A DNA stretch of 64,000 nt from Prolixibacter denitrificans (GCF_003014495.1 NZ_PYGC01000008.1:183112-247111); one strand, 5' to 3'. Positions 43,728 through 52,601 are shown, counted from the first letter of the stretch. The notes: generated by a model not told the origin, from the letters alone. Numbers and translations are program-made.

Positions 43728-45869
43728 CTATAGATTTTGCAGGAAATAATCACTAACCTTTCTCATCAAATGGATGCGGTCAATGCCATGGACATTGTGC
43801 TCTGACGTAGGATAAACAAAGAAATCAACTTGTTTCTGTTGTTTAATACACTCCCGCAGGAATTGCATGCTTTGTTGCATTACGACAGTTTGGTCTTCGG
43901 CTCCGTGAATCAACATTAACTTCCCTTTCAGAGAAGAAACATGGTTCAGCATGTTGCACTCTTTGTAACCCTCAGGATTTTCCTGGGGAGTATCCATGTA
44001 GCGCTCTCCGTACATTACTTCATACATCTTCCAGTCGACTACCGGACCACCGGCAACGCCAACTTTGAAAACTTCGGGATGGCGCAACATCAGGTTCAGC
44101 GTCATGAACCCGCCGAAACTCCAGCCATGCACGCCAATTCTGTTTTTGTCGACATAGGGAAGTGATTCCAGGTAGTCGATGCCTTTCATTTGATCGGCAG
44201 TTTCATTAATTCCCAGGTGACGATGAATAATGTTTTCGAAGGCCGCTCCGCGATTCTCCGAACCTCTGTTGTCGACGGTAAAGGCGATGTATCCCTTCTG
44301 TGCCATATAATATTGCCAGAAACGGGCGTTGTTGTGCCAGGTATTTCTGACGAGCTGCGCATGGGGTCCACCGTATACATACACAATGACTGGGTATTTT
44401 TTTGTTGAATCGAAATCCGCAGGTAAGATCATCCGGCAATAAAGGTCCGTTTTTCCATCGGCTGCTTTGATCGTGAAAATGGTATTCTTCCCAAATTTGA
44501 AGTCTTTCAGCGTATTTGCAGCTGTTAAAAGATTACTAACAACTTTACCTTTGTTGGTAATCAGGTTGGTTACCCTTGGAACACTTTTACTTTGATACGT
44601 ATCGAGCAGGTATTTTCCATCGTCGCTCAACAAGGCCTGATGCGTTCCGTCGGCTTTGTCTAGCCGGGTTATTTTCCCGTTGCTGATTTGAACTTTGTAG
44701 ATATTTCTGTCAATCGGGCTCTCCTTGGTGGATACGAAATACATGTATTTTTCAGCTGGGTCAAATCCCAGAATATCGGTCACTTCCCATGGGCCCTTTG
44801 TGATTTGTTTCAGCATCTTTCCTGAGGTGTCGTAGAGGTAAACGTGGAAATAACCATCCTTACGCGACCAGCGGTAAAAGTGGTTGGGATTTGTTTTTGA
44901 GAAGACGATTGGGTGAAGAGGTTCAACATAGGTTTTGCTGGTTTCTTCATATAATGTTTTCACGAAATCACCAGTAGTAGCGTCGTACTGGTTAAGCTTC
45001 ATGTCATCTTGATCCCGGTTTAATTCCGCAATGTAGATGTACTTTTCAGCAGGCCCCCAGGCAATGTTTGTGAGGTAATGGTCCAGCGGTTTACCGGTTT
45101 TCAGGAACACGGTCTTCTGAGTCTTACAATTATATACCCCGAGGGTTACATGGTGGCTTTTCATTCCTGCCATCGGGTATTTCACGGGTTTTAGCTCCGC
45201 TTCCCGTGTCATAAAATCAACGATGGGGTAATCGCGCACCATGGTTTCATCTTTGCGGTAGAAAGCCAGCAAATCGCCTTTGGGAGACCAGAAGGTACCT
45301 TTTGTGATACCGAATTCACGACGATGAACGTATTGGCCATTAACGATTCCTGTATTCTGGTCATCAGTTATAGCAGTCATCCCGTTTTCATCGGCCACCC
45401 ACAGGTTATTATCTAACGTAAACGCCACCTTTTGTGCTTTCGCATTGAAATCGGCGAATTTTCCCTCCGGTTTAATGGAAATTGTTTTGGCAATGTGTTG
45501 GGAGTTGAGCTGGTAAAGGTTGAAATGGTTACCATTTCTGAAAAGTATTTCGTCCGGATTTATCCAGCTGATTGAGGGAAAACGCTTCAGTGTATCCTGA
45601 CCCGCGGCCCTCAAAGCATTGTTAATTTGGATTGTTGAGGCATATTCAACCTCTTTTCCTTTTATATTTTTTCCAATCAACTTATGTTTTTCAACATAAG
45701 AATATGTATCCTTACTATTCTTTACCCAGGCAAGTTGGTGAAGTCGTTCCGGATTGTATTGACCGTACCGACCAATAATGGCATCTTTTAGCGTTAATTG
45801 CCGGGTTTGCGCAAAGGCTGTGGCGCCTATAAACATAAAGGCCACAAGAAGTTTTAAAGTTTTCTGCAT
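43728..45869 (-). CDS. S9-family peptidase (dipeptidyl peptidase IV-like)
   Basis: 713 residues with signal peptide ending at GATAFAQ. The N-terminal ~430 residues form the eight-bladed DPP-IV beta propeller; the C-terminal alpha/beta-hydrolase has the Ser nucleophile in VHGWSFGGFMTLN, Asp in IHGAEDQTV and His in TSEHNVHG. It releases X-Pro or X-Ala dipeptides from peptide N-termini in the periplasm. It lies between the TPR-CHAT gene and the sigma gene but faces the other way. Such peptidases are common in Bacteroidota, so a link to the peptides is only possible. The 281 bp before the sigma gene hold its promoter and little else. Confidence 0.92.
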   Translation of the reverse strand: MQKTLKLLVAFMFIGATAFAQTRQLTLKDAIIGRYGQYNPERLHQLAWVKNSKDTYSYVEKHKLIGKNIKGKEVEYASTIQINNALRAAGQDTLKRFPSISWINPDEILFRNGNHFNLYQLNSQHIAKTISIKPEGKFADFNAKAQKVAFTLDNNLWVADENGMTAITDDQNTGIVNGQYVHRREFGITKGTFWSPKGDLLAFYRKDETMVRDYPIVDFMTREAELKPVKYPMAGMKSHHVTLGVYNCKTQKTVFLKTGKPLDHYLTNIAWGPAEKYIYIAELNRDQDDMKLNQYDATTGDFVKTLYEETSKTYVEPLHPIVFSKTNPNHFYRWSRKDGYFHVYLYDTSGKMLKQITKGPWEVTDILGFDPAEKYMYFVSTKESPIDRNIYKVQISNGKITRLDKADGTHQALLSDDGKYLLDTYQSKSVPRVTNLITNKGKVVSNLLTAANTLKDFKFGKNTIFTIKAADGKTDLYCRMILPADFDSTKKYPVIVYVYGGPHAQLVRNTWHNNARFWQYYMAQKGYIAFTVDNRGSENRGAAFENIIHRHLGINETADQMKGIDYLESLPYVDKNRIGVHGWSFGGFMTLNLMLRHPEVFKVGVAGGPVVDWKMYEVMYGERYMDTPQENPEGYKECNMLNHVSSLKGKLMLIHGAEDQTVVMQQSMQFLRECIKQQKQVDFFVYPTSEHNVHGIDRIHLMRKVSDYFLQNL

Positions 45870-46111
45870 CAGAGATATGTTTTTATATGAAATATGAAGA
45901 ATAAAAAATTTTCATTTTGGCACATAAAAATAGAGAAAGTTCCGTTTTTACTTTGAGCTGACCCTGATTTGTCGGTTTGTAGATTGAATTTTTTTCTCTA
46001 AAATTGTTGTAAGCATGAAGTGAGAAAACTAAATCTTCCTATTTTTTGTCGTCTCTTTTGGCTTATTTTTCAAGGGAAACGAAAAAAAATTGAAAAAAAA
46101 TTGAGTTTACC

Positions 46112-46142
46112 GGGTTACCTTTTGAGTTGAAAACGTATTAAC
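46112..46142 (+). promoter_or_regulatory. Two-part promoter element of the sigma factor gene
   Basis: GGGTTACC (46112-46119), 15-bp spacer, GTATTAAC (46135-46142). It agrees at 15 of 16 box positions, and in spacing, with the elements of both peptide units. It ends only 8 bp before the ATG, so the transcript would be nearly leaderless. This suggests that the sigma factor reads its own promoter. Confidence 0.7.
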
Positions 46143-46150
46143 TAGTGAAA

Positions 46151-46738
46151 ATGATAAATTACACGAACGAAGAACTCCTGAATGGAATTCTGAGGAACGA
46201 CAATGTAATCCTGCAATACATTTACAAGAACTTTTACTACAAGGTTAACTTCTACGTAAAGAAGAACAGTGGTAATGATGAAGATGCCAGTGATATTTTT
46301 CAAGAGGCCATCATCGTCATATACCGTAAGCTTAAAGCCAATGACCTGGTTTTAAACAATGCTTCTTTCGAAACGTACCTCTACTCGGTATGCAAAATCC
46401 TCTGGCTTAAGCAACTTAGTAAGAAGAAAGCTGAAAGGGATATGGTGCTTGATAACGCCGGCCTATCAGACGAGGAGTACGACTATAACATCGTAGAAGT
46501 AGCTGACAAGAACGAACGGTACCGGTTGTATCAGAAGCATTTCCAAATGCTCGGATCCGACTGTCAAAAGCTGTTACAGCTATTCTTTGATAAAATACCG
46601 TTACGTCAAATCTCACAAATGATGGGATATAAGAGTGAGAAGTACGCCAAAAAGCGCAAGTTTAAGTGCAAGGAGTACTTGATCACCAGTATCAAGCAGG
46701 ATTTGAATTATAAAAAACTGATTGAAGATGATACCTGA
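46151..46738 (+). CDS. RNA polymerase sigma-70 family (ECF-like) sigma factor
   Basis: 195 residues. Region 2 spans about 10-80, with DASDIFQEAIIVIYRKLK as the core-binding 2.2 helix and FETYLYSVCKILWLKQLSKK as 2.3-2.4. Region 4 covers about 125-185 with LLQLFFDKIPLRQISQMMGY, a helix-turn-helix. A short acidic linker joins them. This is a Bacteroidota ECF-like group. The stop codon overlaps the start of the next gene, a membrane protein with anti-sigma-like features. ATG 46151 is used; a GTG two codons upstream is possible. Confidence 0.9.
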   Translation: MINYTNEELLNGILRNDNVILQYIYKNFYYKVNFYVKKNSGNDEDASDIFQEAIIVIYRKLKANDLVLNNASFETYLYSVCKILWLKQLSKKKAERDMVLDNAGLSDEEYDYNIVEVADKNERYRLYQKHFQMLGSDCQKLLQLFFDKIPLRQISQMMGYKSEKYAKKRKFKCKEYLITSIKQDLNYKKLIEDDT

Positions 46739-48233
46739 AGTAAATAAATATGAGTTGGTCGAGATGTACCTGGGTGGTGAATTGACGGGAGACCAACTCA
46801 ATGCGTTCCGGACGCGTCTGGTCGACGATCCAGAACTGGCTGAGATCCTCAAGCTGAGCCAGGAGATCGAAGAGGCGATGAGCGAAAAAGACGTGATGGA
46901 ACTGAGAGGTAATCTGCAAGAAATAACTAACTCCTTCGATTTAGACGAAAACTTCTCCCCGGAAATTTCAGAAGCCTACTTCGGACTGGCTGAAGAAATC
47001 GAAGATATTTCTGACCTCGACCTGGATGACGAGGAACTTAACTCCTACAGTAACTCACTCCAGAAACTGCATTTGCAGAATCACAAGAAAGCCTCCAAAG
47101 AGACTGTTCATCAAGTTTATAAAGACGAAGCCGAACCGGTTAGTGATAACGAATCCGGCGAATTCACTGAAGCAGACGAATTGCTGTTCCAGGAAATCGA
47201 GGATGCCGTTATGGAAAAAGATATTATGGAGCTGAGGGCTAATATCGAAACGATAGCCAAACATATGCCTGCTCATAACCGCACGGTGGAAGAAATTGAA
47301 GAATACGTTTCCGGAGATCTATCCGATAAGGAGATGGAAGCCATCGAGCTGGATGCCGAAAGTAATATGGATCTGGCTAACGATATCCAACTGTTCCACG
47401 AAGTCAACGAAGCGATCGGCGAAGAAGATGTCATGGAGCTGCGTGCCGCACTGAACATTATCAGTGAAAACGAAAGTTCACATGCTCGTCAATACGAAGA
47501 AATCGAAAGCTTCCTGTCCGACGAAATGGATGAAGCGAGTGTTGCTTCGTTCGAGGACGAGATGGCCATGAATCCGGATCTGGCAGCGGATGTCAAACTC
47601 TTCCGCGAAGTGGATGAAGCTGTCGGTGAGAAAGATGTTATGGAGCTGCGTGCTTCGCTGCAGAATATCAGGAAAGCAGAAGAAAACGAGAAGAATCGAG
47701 AGGTGCGGGGTATTCGACCGCCCAAAACACAACGAATATTGTGGTATACGGTCGCGGCATCTATCGTGCTCATTCTCGGAATCGCAAGCTTTGTAAGGAA
47801 TCAGTCGTATTCCAACCAGGAAATCTATCGAGATTACTACCAGACTTATAAAGTGGGAATTTTCCGGTCGGCTGACAACTCAGCAGATAATCTGATGACC
47901 GATGCGTTGAAGCAGTTTAATGAATCGAACTACGATCAGGCATTGAACTTGTTCCATCAGGTACTCACGAAGAATGAAAATAATCCGGCAGCAAACTTCT
48001 ACGTCGGCGTTGCTTACCAGGAAGAGAAAGAATACGCGAAAGCTATCCAATCTTACACAAAAGTTGTGAAGCATAACGATAACCTCTTCACCGAACAGGC
48101 TCAGTGGTATATCGGACTATGTTACCTGCAACGGGAAGAGAAGGATAAAGCGCTGAAGGTATTCAAGGAAATCGCATCCAGCGATGGATACTATGCCTCG
48201 AAAGCGACGGATATTATCAAGAAACTTGATTAA
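46728..48233 (+). CDS. Membrane anti-sigma-like protein with four repeated helical modules and TPRs
   Basis: 501 residues. Overlaps the sigma gene by 11 bp. The cytoplasmic part (1-335) has four copies of a helix ending in E-K/E-D-V/I-M-E-L-R (residues 53-60, 163-170, 232-239, 301-308). Three are preceded by a segment like VEMYLGGELTGDQLNAF or EEIEEYVSGDLSDKEMEAIE, the pattern of anti-sigma N-terminal domains. One membrane helix follows (TVAASIVLILGIASF, about 341-355), then a periplasmic TPR domain (about 385-500). I infer that the cytoplasmic part holds the sigma factor and the TPR part senses an envelope signal. Start ATG 46728; a TTG lies six bases upstream. Confidence 0.75.
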   Translation: MIPEVNKYELVEMYLGGELTGDQLNAFRTRLVDDPELAEILKLSQEIEEAMSEKDVMELRGNLQEITNSFDLDENFSPEISEAYFGLAEEIEDISDLDLDDEELNSYSNSLQKLHLQNHKKASKETVHQVYKDEAEPVSDNESGEFTEADELLFQEIEDAVMEKDIMELRANIETIAKHMPAHNRTVEEIEEYVSGDLSDKEMEAIELDAESNMDLANDIQLFHEVNEAIGEEDVMELRAALNIISENESSHARQYEEIESFLSDEMDEASVASFEDEMAMNPDLAADVKLFREVDEAVGEKDVMELRASLQNIRKAEENEKNREVRGIRPPKTQRILWYTVAASIVLILGIASFVRNQSYSNQEIYRDYYQTYKVGIFRSADNSADNLMTDALKQFNESNYDQALNLFHQVLTKNENNPAANFYVGVAYQEEKEYAKAIQSYTKVVKHNDNLFTEQAQWYIGLCYLQREEKDKALKVFKEIASSDGYYASKATDIIKKLD

Positions 48234-48244
48234 AAAATAATCAC

Positions 48245-48273
48245 AGAGTCGGGAGGTATTCTCCTCCCACTCT
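48245..48273. other. Hairpin after the anti-sigma-like gene
   Basis: GGGAGG (48251-48256) and CCTCCC (48263-48268), extended by AGAGT/ACTCT with one bulged base. No T run follows, so it may be an mRNA 3' end or stabilising structure more than a terminator. Confidence 0.5.
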
Positions 48274-48435
48274 TCCGAAAGGAATTATCATCGAAAACAA
48301 TCAGTGTAAAAAATATTACAACAGGGTTTTAAATTAGGTTTTTTAGAATTTTGGTTAAACAACACAACAACTACTTTTATTTCTTAGGTTAAACAACAAA
48401 GCGTTCTTTTTTAATTTTTTAAGGTTATTCAAATT

Positions 48436-48516
48436 ATGTTCCTTAGTAAACGTAAGTTTACAATCCTTGTATCCATAATTTGCTCATGTTTCCTACCGTT
48501 CCTTGCAAGTCGATAA
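48436..48516 (+). CDS. Possible 26-residue hydrophobic peptide
   Basis: A short frame reading MFLSKRKFTILVSIICSCFL then PFLASR: two basic patches and one membrane-spanning stretch. A second 18-codon frame starts at 48516 with its ATG overlapping the stop (TAATG). They sit in the 417-bp gap between the anti-sigma-like gene and a terminator. Codon evidence is too short to be sure; it may be chance. Confidence 0.25.
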   Translation: MFLSKRKFTILVSIICSCFLPFLASR

Positions 48517-48532
48517 TGCATGTCGATTATGG
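48470..48532. repeat. Inverted repeat GTATCCATAAT / ATTATGGATAC
   Basis: Eleven-base arms, perfectly complementary, about 40 bases apart, inside the gap at 48234-48650. They overlap the possible small peptide frame. They could form a long hairpin in RNA. Confidence 0.5.
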
Positions 48533-48590
48533 ATACTTTCCTTTGCACATTACAACTACTATTAAATATTGAGGAGATTAATTAACAGGT

Positions 48591-48620
48591 TTAGCCCGGT
48601 TCCCAGCCGGGCTTTTTTTA
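48591..48620. terminator. Terminator between the anti-sigma-like gene and the BamA-like gene
   Basis: AGCCCGG and CCGGGCT arms with a short loop, then TTTTTTT. It closes whatever is transcribed from the sigma side. Confidence 0.8.
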
Positions 48621-48650
48621 TGTTCTGAGGTGAAGACATTTTCCAACCGA

Positions 48651-50744
48651 TTAATGGTAAGGTAGAATTTCGGGGCGGCGACCAAGAAAATCATTGAATT
48701 CCGATTTGGGTTGGCCCAGAGCCCTGAAGCTCCAGGGATGGATGTCAGGCGGAGTAACGGGAAACCATGTCAGGCGGAATTCGAAAGTATTAATGACCAG
48801 CGATTCGTTACGAATGCGGAACCCTAAGCCAACGCCGGCATAGAAATCCTGGTTCAGGATGAACTTCGTGTTGTCACCGATGAAGCCTAAATCGGAAAAG
48901 CAGTAAGGAGCAAATCGAAAACCATAGAATTGCGAACGGAGAAAGGTTACCGCTTCCATATTTACTGTGAGTTTTTGTGTTCCTCTGACATAGTCGGTCT
49001 TGAACCCTCGAATTCCCCACTCATCATTCAACGTAAGATATTCCTGATTAAAATGATTGAATCCGATGATGTACCGGACATTGATAAATTGCCGGAGTCG
49101 ATGTCCGTTGATGTTATACAGCCGCGAAAAGAAGTTTCCTTCTCCCAGAATCGTGCTTTGCTCGAGCTGGTTGTGGTGAAAAAAACTTCCGGCTCCCAGT
49201 CCAAAGCGCAGGTAGCTGAAATCGGGCAAAACCATTCCTTTTGAATAGTATAGGTGAAGATAGCTCCGATTGTAAAATTCCCCGAAGTCATATCCGGAAG
49301 TCAACTCGAGGTAATCGCCGTAAGGAATATCTTCCGTGATTCCGTAGCCGTAAACCAGGTTGTTCTTTTGCAGAAATCGTTTGCTGTAGGCCACCGAACC
49401 CAAAATTAGATGGTGGTCGTGAAACAATTGATTTCTTTGCGAAGATACCGTTGGACGGTCGAAAAATTTTCGACTGGAAAGACGCCCTGCAACAATGAAA
49501 TTACCGGCTGCCTGCGTTTCCTTTTTGCGTTCGAACGAATGACCATACCATGCATCCATATCCAGGAAGCTGACAGTGGTATCCAATCGCATGATCCGGT
49601 CATCTGTCAAATAGTCGAAGCGGAATACCCGATTGAATGAAATTCCGCCGGCATTCCTGGTTTTTGACGTTAGAAAACGCTTTTCCAGCATGACTGAAAC
49701 AGCATTCTTCCGGTAGGTATCTTCTATTCGGAATGCTCCGTTGATGAATTTCCCGCCAATGTTGTTGACGCCATAGAAGCCATGAAAGCCGACGGTTGGG
49801 GATTCATGGGAATGATAAACCGTTCCGATAGAGAACTCATGACCGAGGCCAAACATGTTTTGATTAAACAAATCAAATCTCGCTGATTTACTACCGTTAA
49901 TATCCAGAAGAAATCCCCAGGAGAAATTGTCCTTGGTTACAATGAGCACGTCGACTATCTGGGAATTCAATTGATCCGGAATCAGAATAATGGATACATC
50001 TTTAATATAGGGAAGATCACGAATAAGCTTTTCGTCTTCTGCCATTGTTCTTGGATCAACAATGTCGCCTGTTTTAAACAGCAGGTTTTTTCGCAGTACC
50101 CAGTCTCGGGTTTTCACATGAATGCCATTTCCAACTTTTGCCAGCCAGTTGTCAAGAACGATGGAGGTGTCTTGTATCGACGGACCAAACACATCGAGTT
50201 GTTGAATGCGGATGTGCCCAATTCGTTTTCCGGCAAAAAGCTTAAAGTACTGTTCGCTGTTTACTTCGAGCTGCGATTTGGCGCTCTGTGGCGATGCAAT
50301 CATCCATCCGTAAAGATACCTGGCCCAGAAACTCCTTTCGGAGCGCACCCTGAGTGAATCATAAAAAGCTTTCGTTTCTGTAGAACGGGAAAGGCTGTCG
50401 CGGGTGAGGGTATCTGATTTCTCAGATTGTACTTCTGCCGACTTAACAATATCTTTTCTGGTTTTTATGGGAAGTGGCTTAATCAGTGTGTCAGCCGATA
50501 CTTTTAGTTGCTCGAAACGCCGGTGTAAATTTTTTTCGGGAACCGAATCTCTGCGGTCGTTTTTGTCCTTTTTATTAATTATTAACGATTCTGATCGTTT
50601 TTGATTTGTTGTAGTTAGTGCATGTGTATTTGAAAAAGGTACAGAGGCAGTTACGATTTGGATAGCTGTCGATGAAATGATGATGACCACTGCTCCAAAC
50701 CGTAAGATTTGCTTTCGACAATATTTGGTATAACGTGTAATCAA
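48651..50744 (-). CDS. BamA/TamA-family outer-membrane protein
   Basis: 697 residues. A long basic N-terminus with a hydrophobic signal (FGAVVIIISSTAIQIVTASV), a low-complexity charged stretch to about 150, POTRA-like domains around 160-275 (IGHIRIQQLDVFGP; NLLFKTGDIVDPRTMAEDEK) and a C-terminal beta barrel with many short aromatic strands. It belongs to the surface-antigen/Omp85 class that inserts or exports outer-membrane proteins; it is not the essential BamA, which usually has more POTRA domains. The gene has no ATG near its signal; TTG 50744 is the only visible start, so the N-terminus is uncertain. Confidence 0.8.
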   Translation of the reverse strand: MITRYTKYCRKQILRFGAVVIIISSTAIQIVTASVPFSNTHALTTTNQKRSESLIINKKDKNDRRDSVPEKNLHRRFEQLKVSADTLIKPLPIKTRKDIVKSAEVQSEKSDTLTRDSLSRSTETKAFYDSLRVRSERSFWARYLYGWMIASPQSAKSQLEVNSEQYFKLFAGKRIGHIRIQQLDVFGPSIQDTSIVLDNWLAKVGNGIHVKTRDWVLRKNLLFKTGDIVDPRTMAEDEKLIRDLPYIKDVSIILIPDQLNSQIVDVLIVTKDNFSWGFLLDINGSKSARFDLFNQNMFGLGHEFSIGTVYHSHESPTVGFHGFYGVNNIGGKFINGAFRIEDTYRKNAVSVMLEKRFLTSKTRNAGGISFNRVFRFDYLTDDRIMRLDTTVSFLDMDAWYGHSFERKKETQAAGNFIVAGRLSSRKFFDRPTVSSQRNQLFHDHHLILGSVAYSKRFLQKNNLVYGYGITEDIPYGDYLELTSGYDFGEFYNRSYLHLYYSKGMVLPDFSYLRFGLGAGSFFHHNQLEQSTILGEGNFFSRLYNINGHRLRQFINVRYIIGFNHFNQEYLTLNDEWGIRGFKTDYVRGTQKLTVNMEAVTFLRSQFYGFRFAPYCFSDLGFIGDNTKFILNQDFYAGVGLGFRIRNESLVINTFEFRLTWFPVTPPDIHPWSFRALGQPKSEFNDFLGRRPEILPYH

Positions 50745-50910
50745 TCTTTTCGGGGCTGATAGGTTAACAGGCGTTATCTAATCTACAACACTCCTCTGAA
50801 TCCCTTGTTTTAAGTGCTGTTAAATATTGTTAAACCAAGTTACGTTATGTTTTTCAGGTATCGAAATTTTATAATTTCGGATTTGCAAGTTTTAAATACT
50901 GCATCAAGTT

Positions 50911-51840
50911 ATGGACATTATCGTTGAAAAGGTGACCAAGTTATATGGTGCGCAAAAGGCGGTCGACAACATCTCTTTTAAGGTAAATACCGGTGAGGTA
51001 CTCGGCTTTTTGGGACCCAATGGTGCCGGAAAGACGACGACCATGAAAGCGATTACCTGTTTTCTGGCGCCCAACGAAGGAGATATTACCGTTGGCGGAT
51101 TGTCGGTTAGAGAAAATCCGGAGAAGGTGAAGAGCCTGATTGGCTATTTGCCTGAGAGTAATCCGCTTTACCAGGAAATGCAGGTGGTCGATTATCTGGC
51201 ATTTGTTGCCGAATTGCAAGGGGTACCGAAAGAACAAATCCCTGGACGCATTCGTGAAATGATAAAGATTTGTGGGTTGAGCGGCGAGAAATCCAAGAAC
51301 ATCCGTGAGCTCTCGAAAGGATACAAGCAGCGGGTTGGTTTGGCTCAGGCGTTGATTCACGATCCGGAGGTACTTGTTCTGGACGAACCGACGACCGGCC
51401 TCGATCCAAACCAGATTGCCGAAATTCGTGACCTGATCCGCAAAATAGGAAAGGAAAAGACGGTCATCCTCAGTTCTCATATTCTGGCCGAAGTGGAAGC
51501 TACTTGCGACCGGATTCTGATCATCAGCAATGGTCGCATCGTGGCAAATGGTACTCCGGCCGAATTGCGGATGCGGGCTCACGGCGACGAGATTCTAAAG
51601 GTGAAGATTGGTGGCGGAGAACCGGAGGATATTTTTATTGCTTTGGAAGATCTGGAAACTGTTCGTTCCATCGCTATCATGGACAATTCTCCAGAGTATT
51701 TCGAAGTTCATAGTCACGAGAATGAAAACTCGGCGCGTCCTATTTTCGAGATGTGTGCCGAAAATAATTGGTACATCGAAGAGTTGACACCGGTAGAAAC
51801 CCGGTTGGAAGATATTTTCCGCGAAGTAACCATGAATTAG
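50911..51840 (+). CDS. gldA: Gliding-motility-type ABC transporter ATP-binding protein GldA
   Basis: 309-residue ABC ATPase. Walker A GPNGAGKTT at 35-43, signature LSKGYKQRVGLAQAL, Walker B VLVLDEPTTGLDP, and the H-loop LSSHILAEVEA. The C-terminal ~90 residues form the usual accessory domain. With GldF and GldG it makes an ABC transporter needed for gliding in Flavobacterium johnsoniae. Many non-gliding Bacteroidota also have it, so its presence does not prove gliding. gldF starts 38 bp after its stop. Confidence 0.93.
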   Translation: MDIIVEKVTKLYGAQKAVDNISFKVNTGEVLGFLGPNGAGKTTTMKAITCFLAPNEGDITVGGLSVRENPEKVKSLIGYLPESNPLYQEMQVVDYLAFVAELQGVPKEQIPGRIREMIKICGLSGEKSKNIRELSKGYKQRVGLAQALIHDPEVLVLDEPTTGLDPNQIAEIRDLIRKIGKEKTVILSSHILAEVEATCDRILIISNGRIVANGTPAELRMRAHGDEILKVKIGGGEPEDIFIALEDLETVRSIAIMDNSPEYFEVHSHENENSARPIFEMCAENNWYIEELTPVETRLEDIFREVTMN

Positions 51841-51878
51841 TTGACTTGAAAAGCAAGATTCATTCAAAAAATGGTACA

Positions 51879-52601
51879 ATGAGTAAAACATGGACCATTG
51901 TCAGGAGAGAGCTACAGTCGTTTTTTGATTCCCTTACGGCTTACATTATGCTGGTGGCATTCCTCGGATTCAGCGGATTCTTTACCTGGATTTCAGGAAA
52001 TGACATCTTTTTTATTGGACAGGCCAGTTTGCAATCGTTCTTCAGCATTGCTTACTGGACGCTTTTTCTGTTCATTCCGGCACTTACTATGAGGCAACTG
52101 GCCGAGGAGAATAAAACCGGAACGCTGGAGATGTTATTAACGAAACCCATTTCCGACTGGCAGATTGTTTTTGGGAAATTCCTTTCCACTCTCATTTTGA
52201 TTGTCATCGCTCTGTTTCTAACCTTCCCGTATTATTTCACCGTATGGAGTTTAGGTCCCATCGATCACGGAGCGGTTATCCTGGGATATGTTGGATTGAT
52301 TTTGATGAGTTCGGCCTACATTAGCATCGGCTTGTTTGCCAGTAGCGTAACGAACAACCAGATTGTTGCTTTTCTGCTGGCGCTGATTATCGGCATTTTC
52401 TTTCACGTCATATTCGGAGTTCTCGCTTCATCGCTCACGGGTGCTGCGGGCTCGGTGTTCGATTATCTCAGTATGTCGACGCATTTTAGTGCCATCTCAC
52501 GCGGTGTAATCGATTCGAGAGATATCATCTATTTCCTTTCCATTGTCGTTATGGGGCTGATGGGCTCCGAGGCATCTCTGGCAAAGCGTAATCTGAATTG
52601 A
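51879..52601 (+). CDS. gldF: Gliding-motility-type ABC transporter permease GldF
   Basis: 240 residues, ABC-2-type permease with six hydrophobic helices. Family sequence includes RRELQSFFDSLTAYIMLVAF at the N-terminus and MRQLAEENKTGTLEMLLTKP after helix two. ATG 51879 lies 38 bp after gldA and starts this conserved part; the reading frame open back to 51768 overlaps gldA and is ignored. Its stop codon overlaps the region just before gldG. Confidence 0.92.
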   Translation: MSKTWTIVRRELQSFFDSLTAYIMLVAFLGFSGFFTWISGNDIFFIGQASLQSFFSIAYWTLFLFIPALTMRQLAEENKTGTLEMLLTKPISDWQIVFGKFLSTLILIVIALFLTFPYYFTVWSLGPIDHGAVILGYVGLILMSSAYISIGLFASSVTNNQIVAFLLALIIGIFFHVIFGVLASSLTGAAGSVFDYLSMSTHFSAISRGVIDSRDIIYFLSIVVMGLMGSEASLAKRNLN

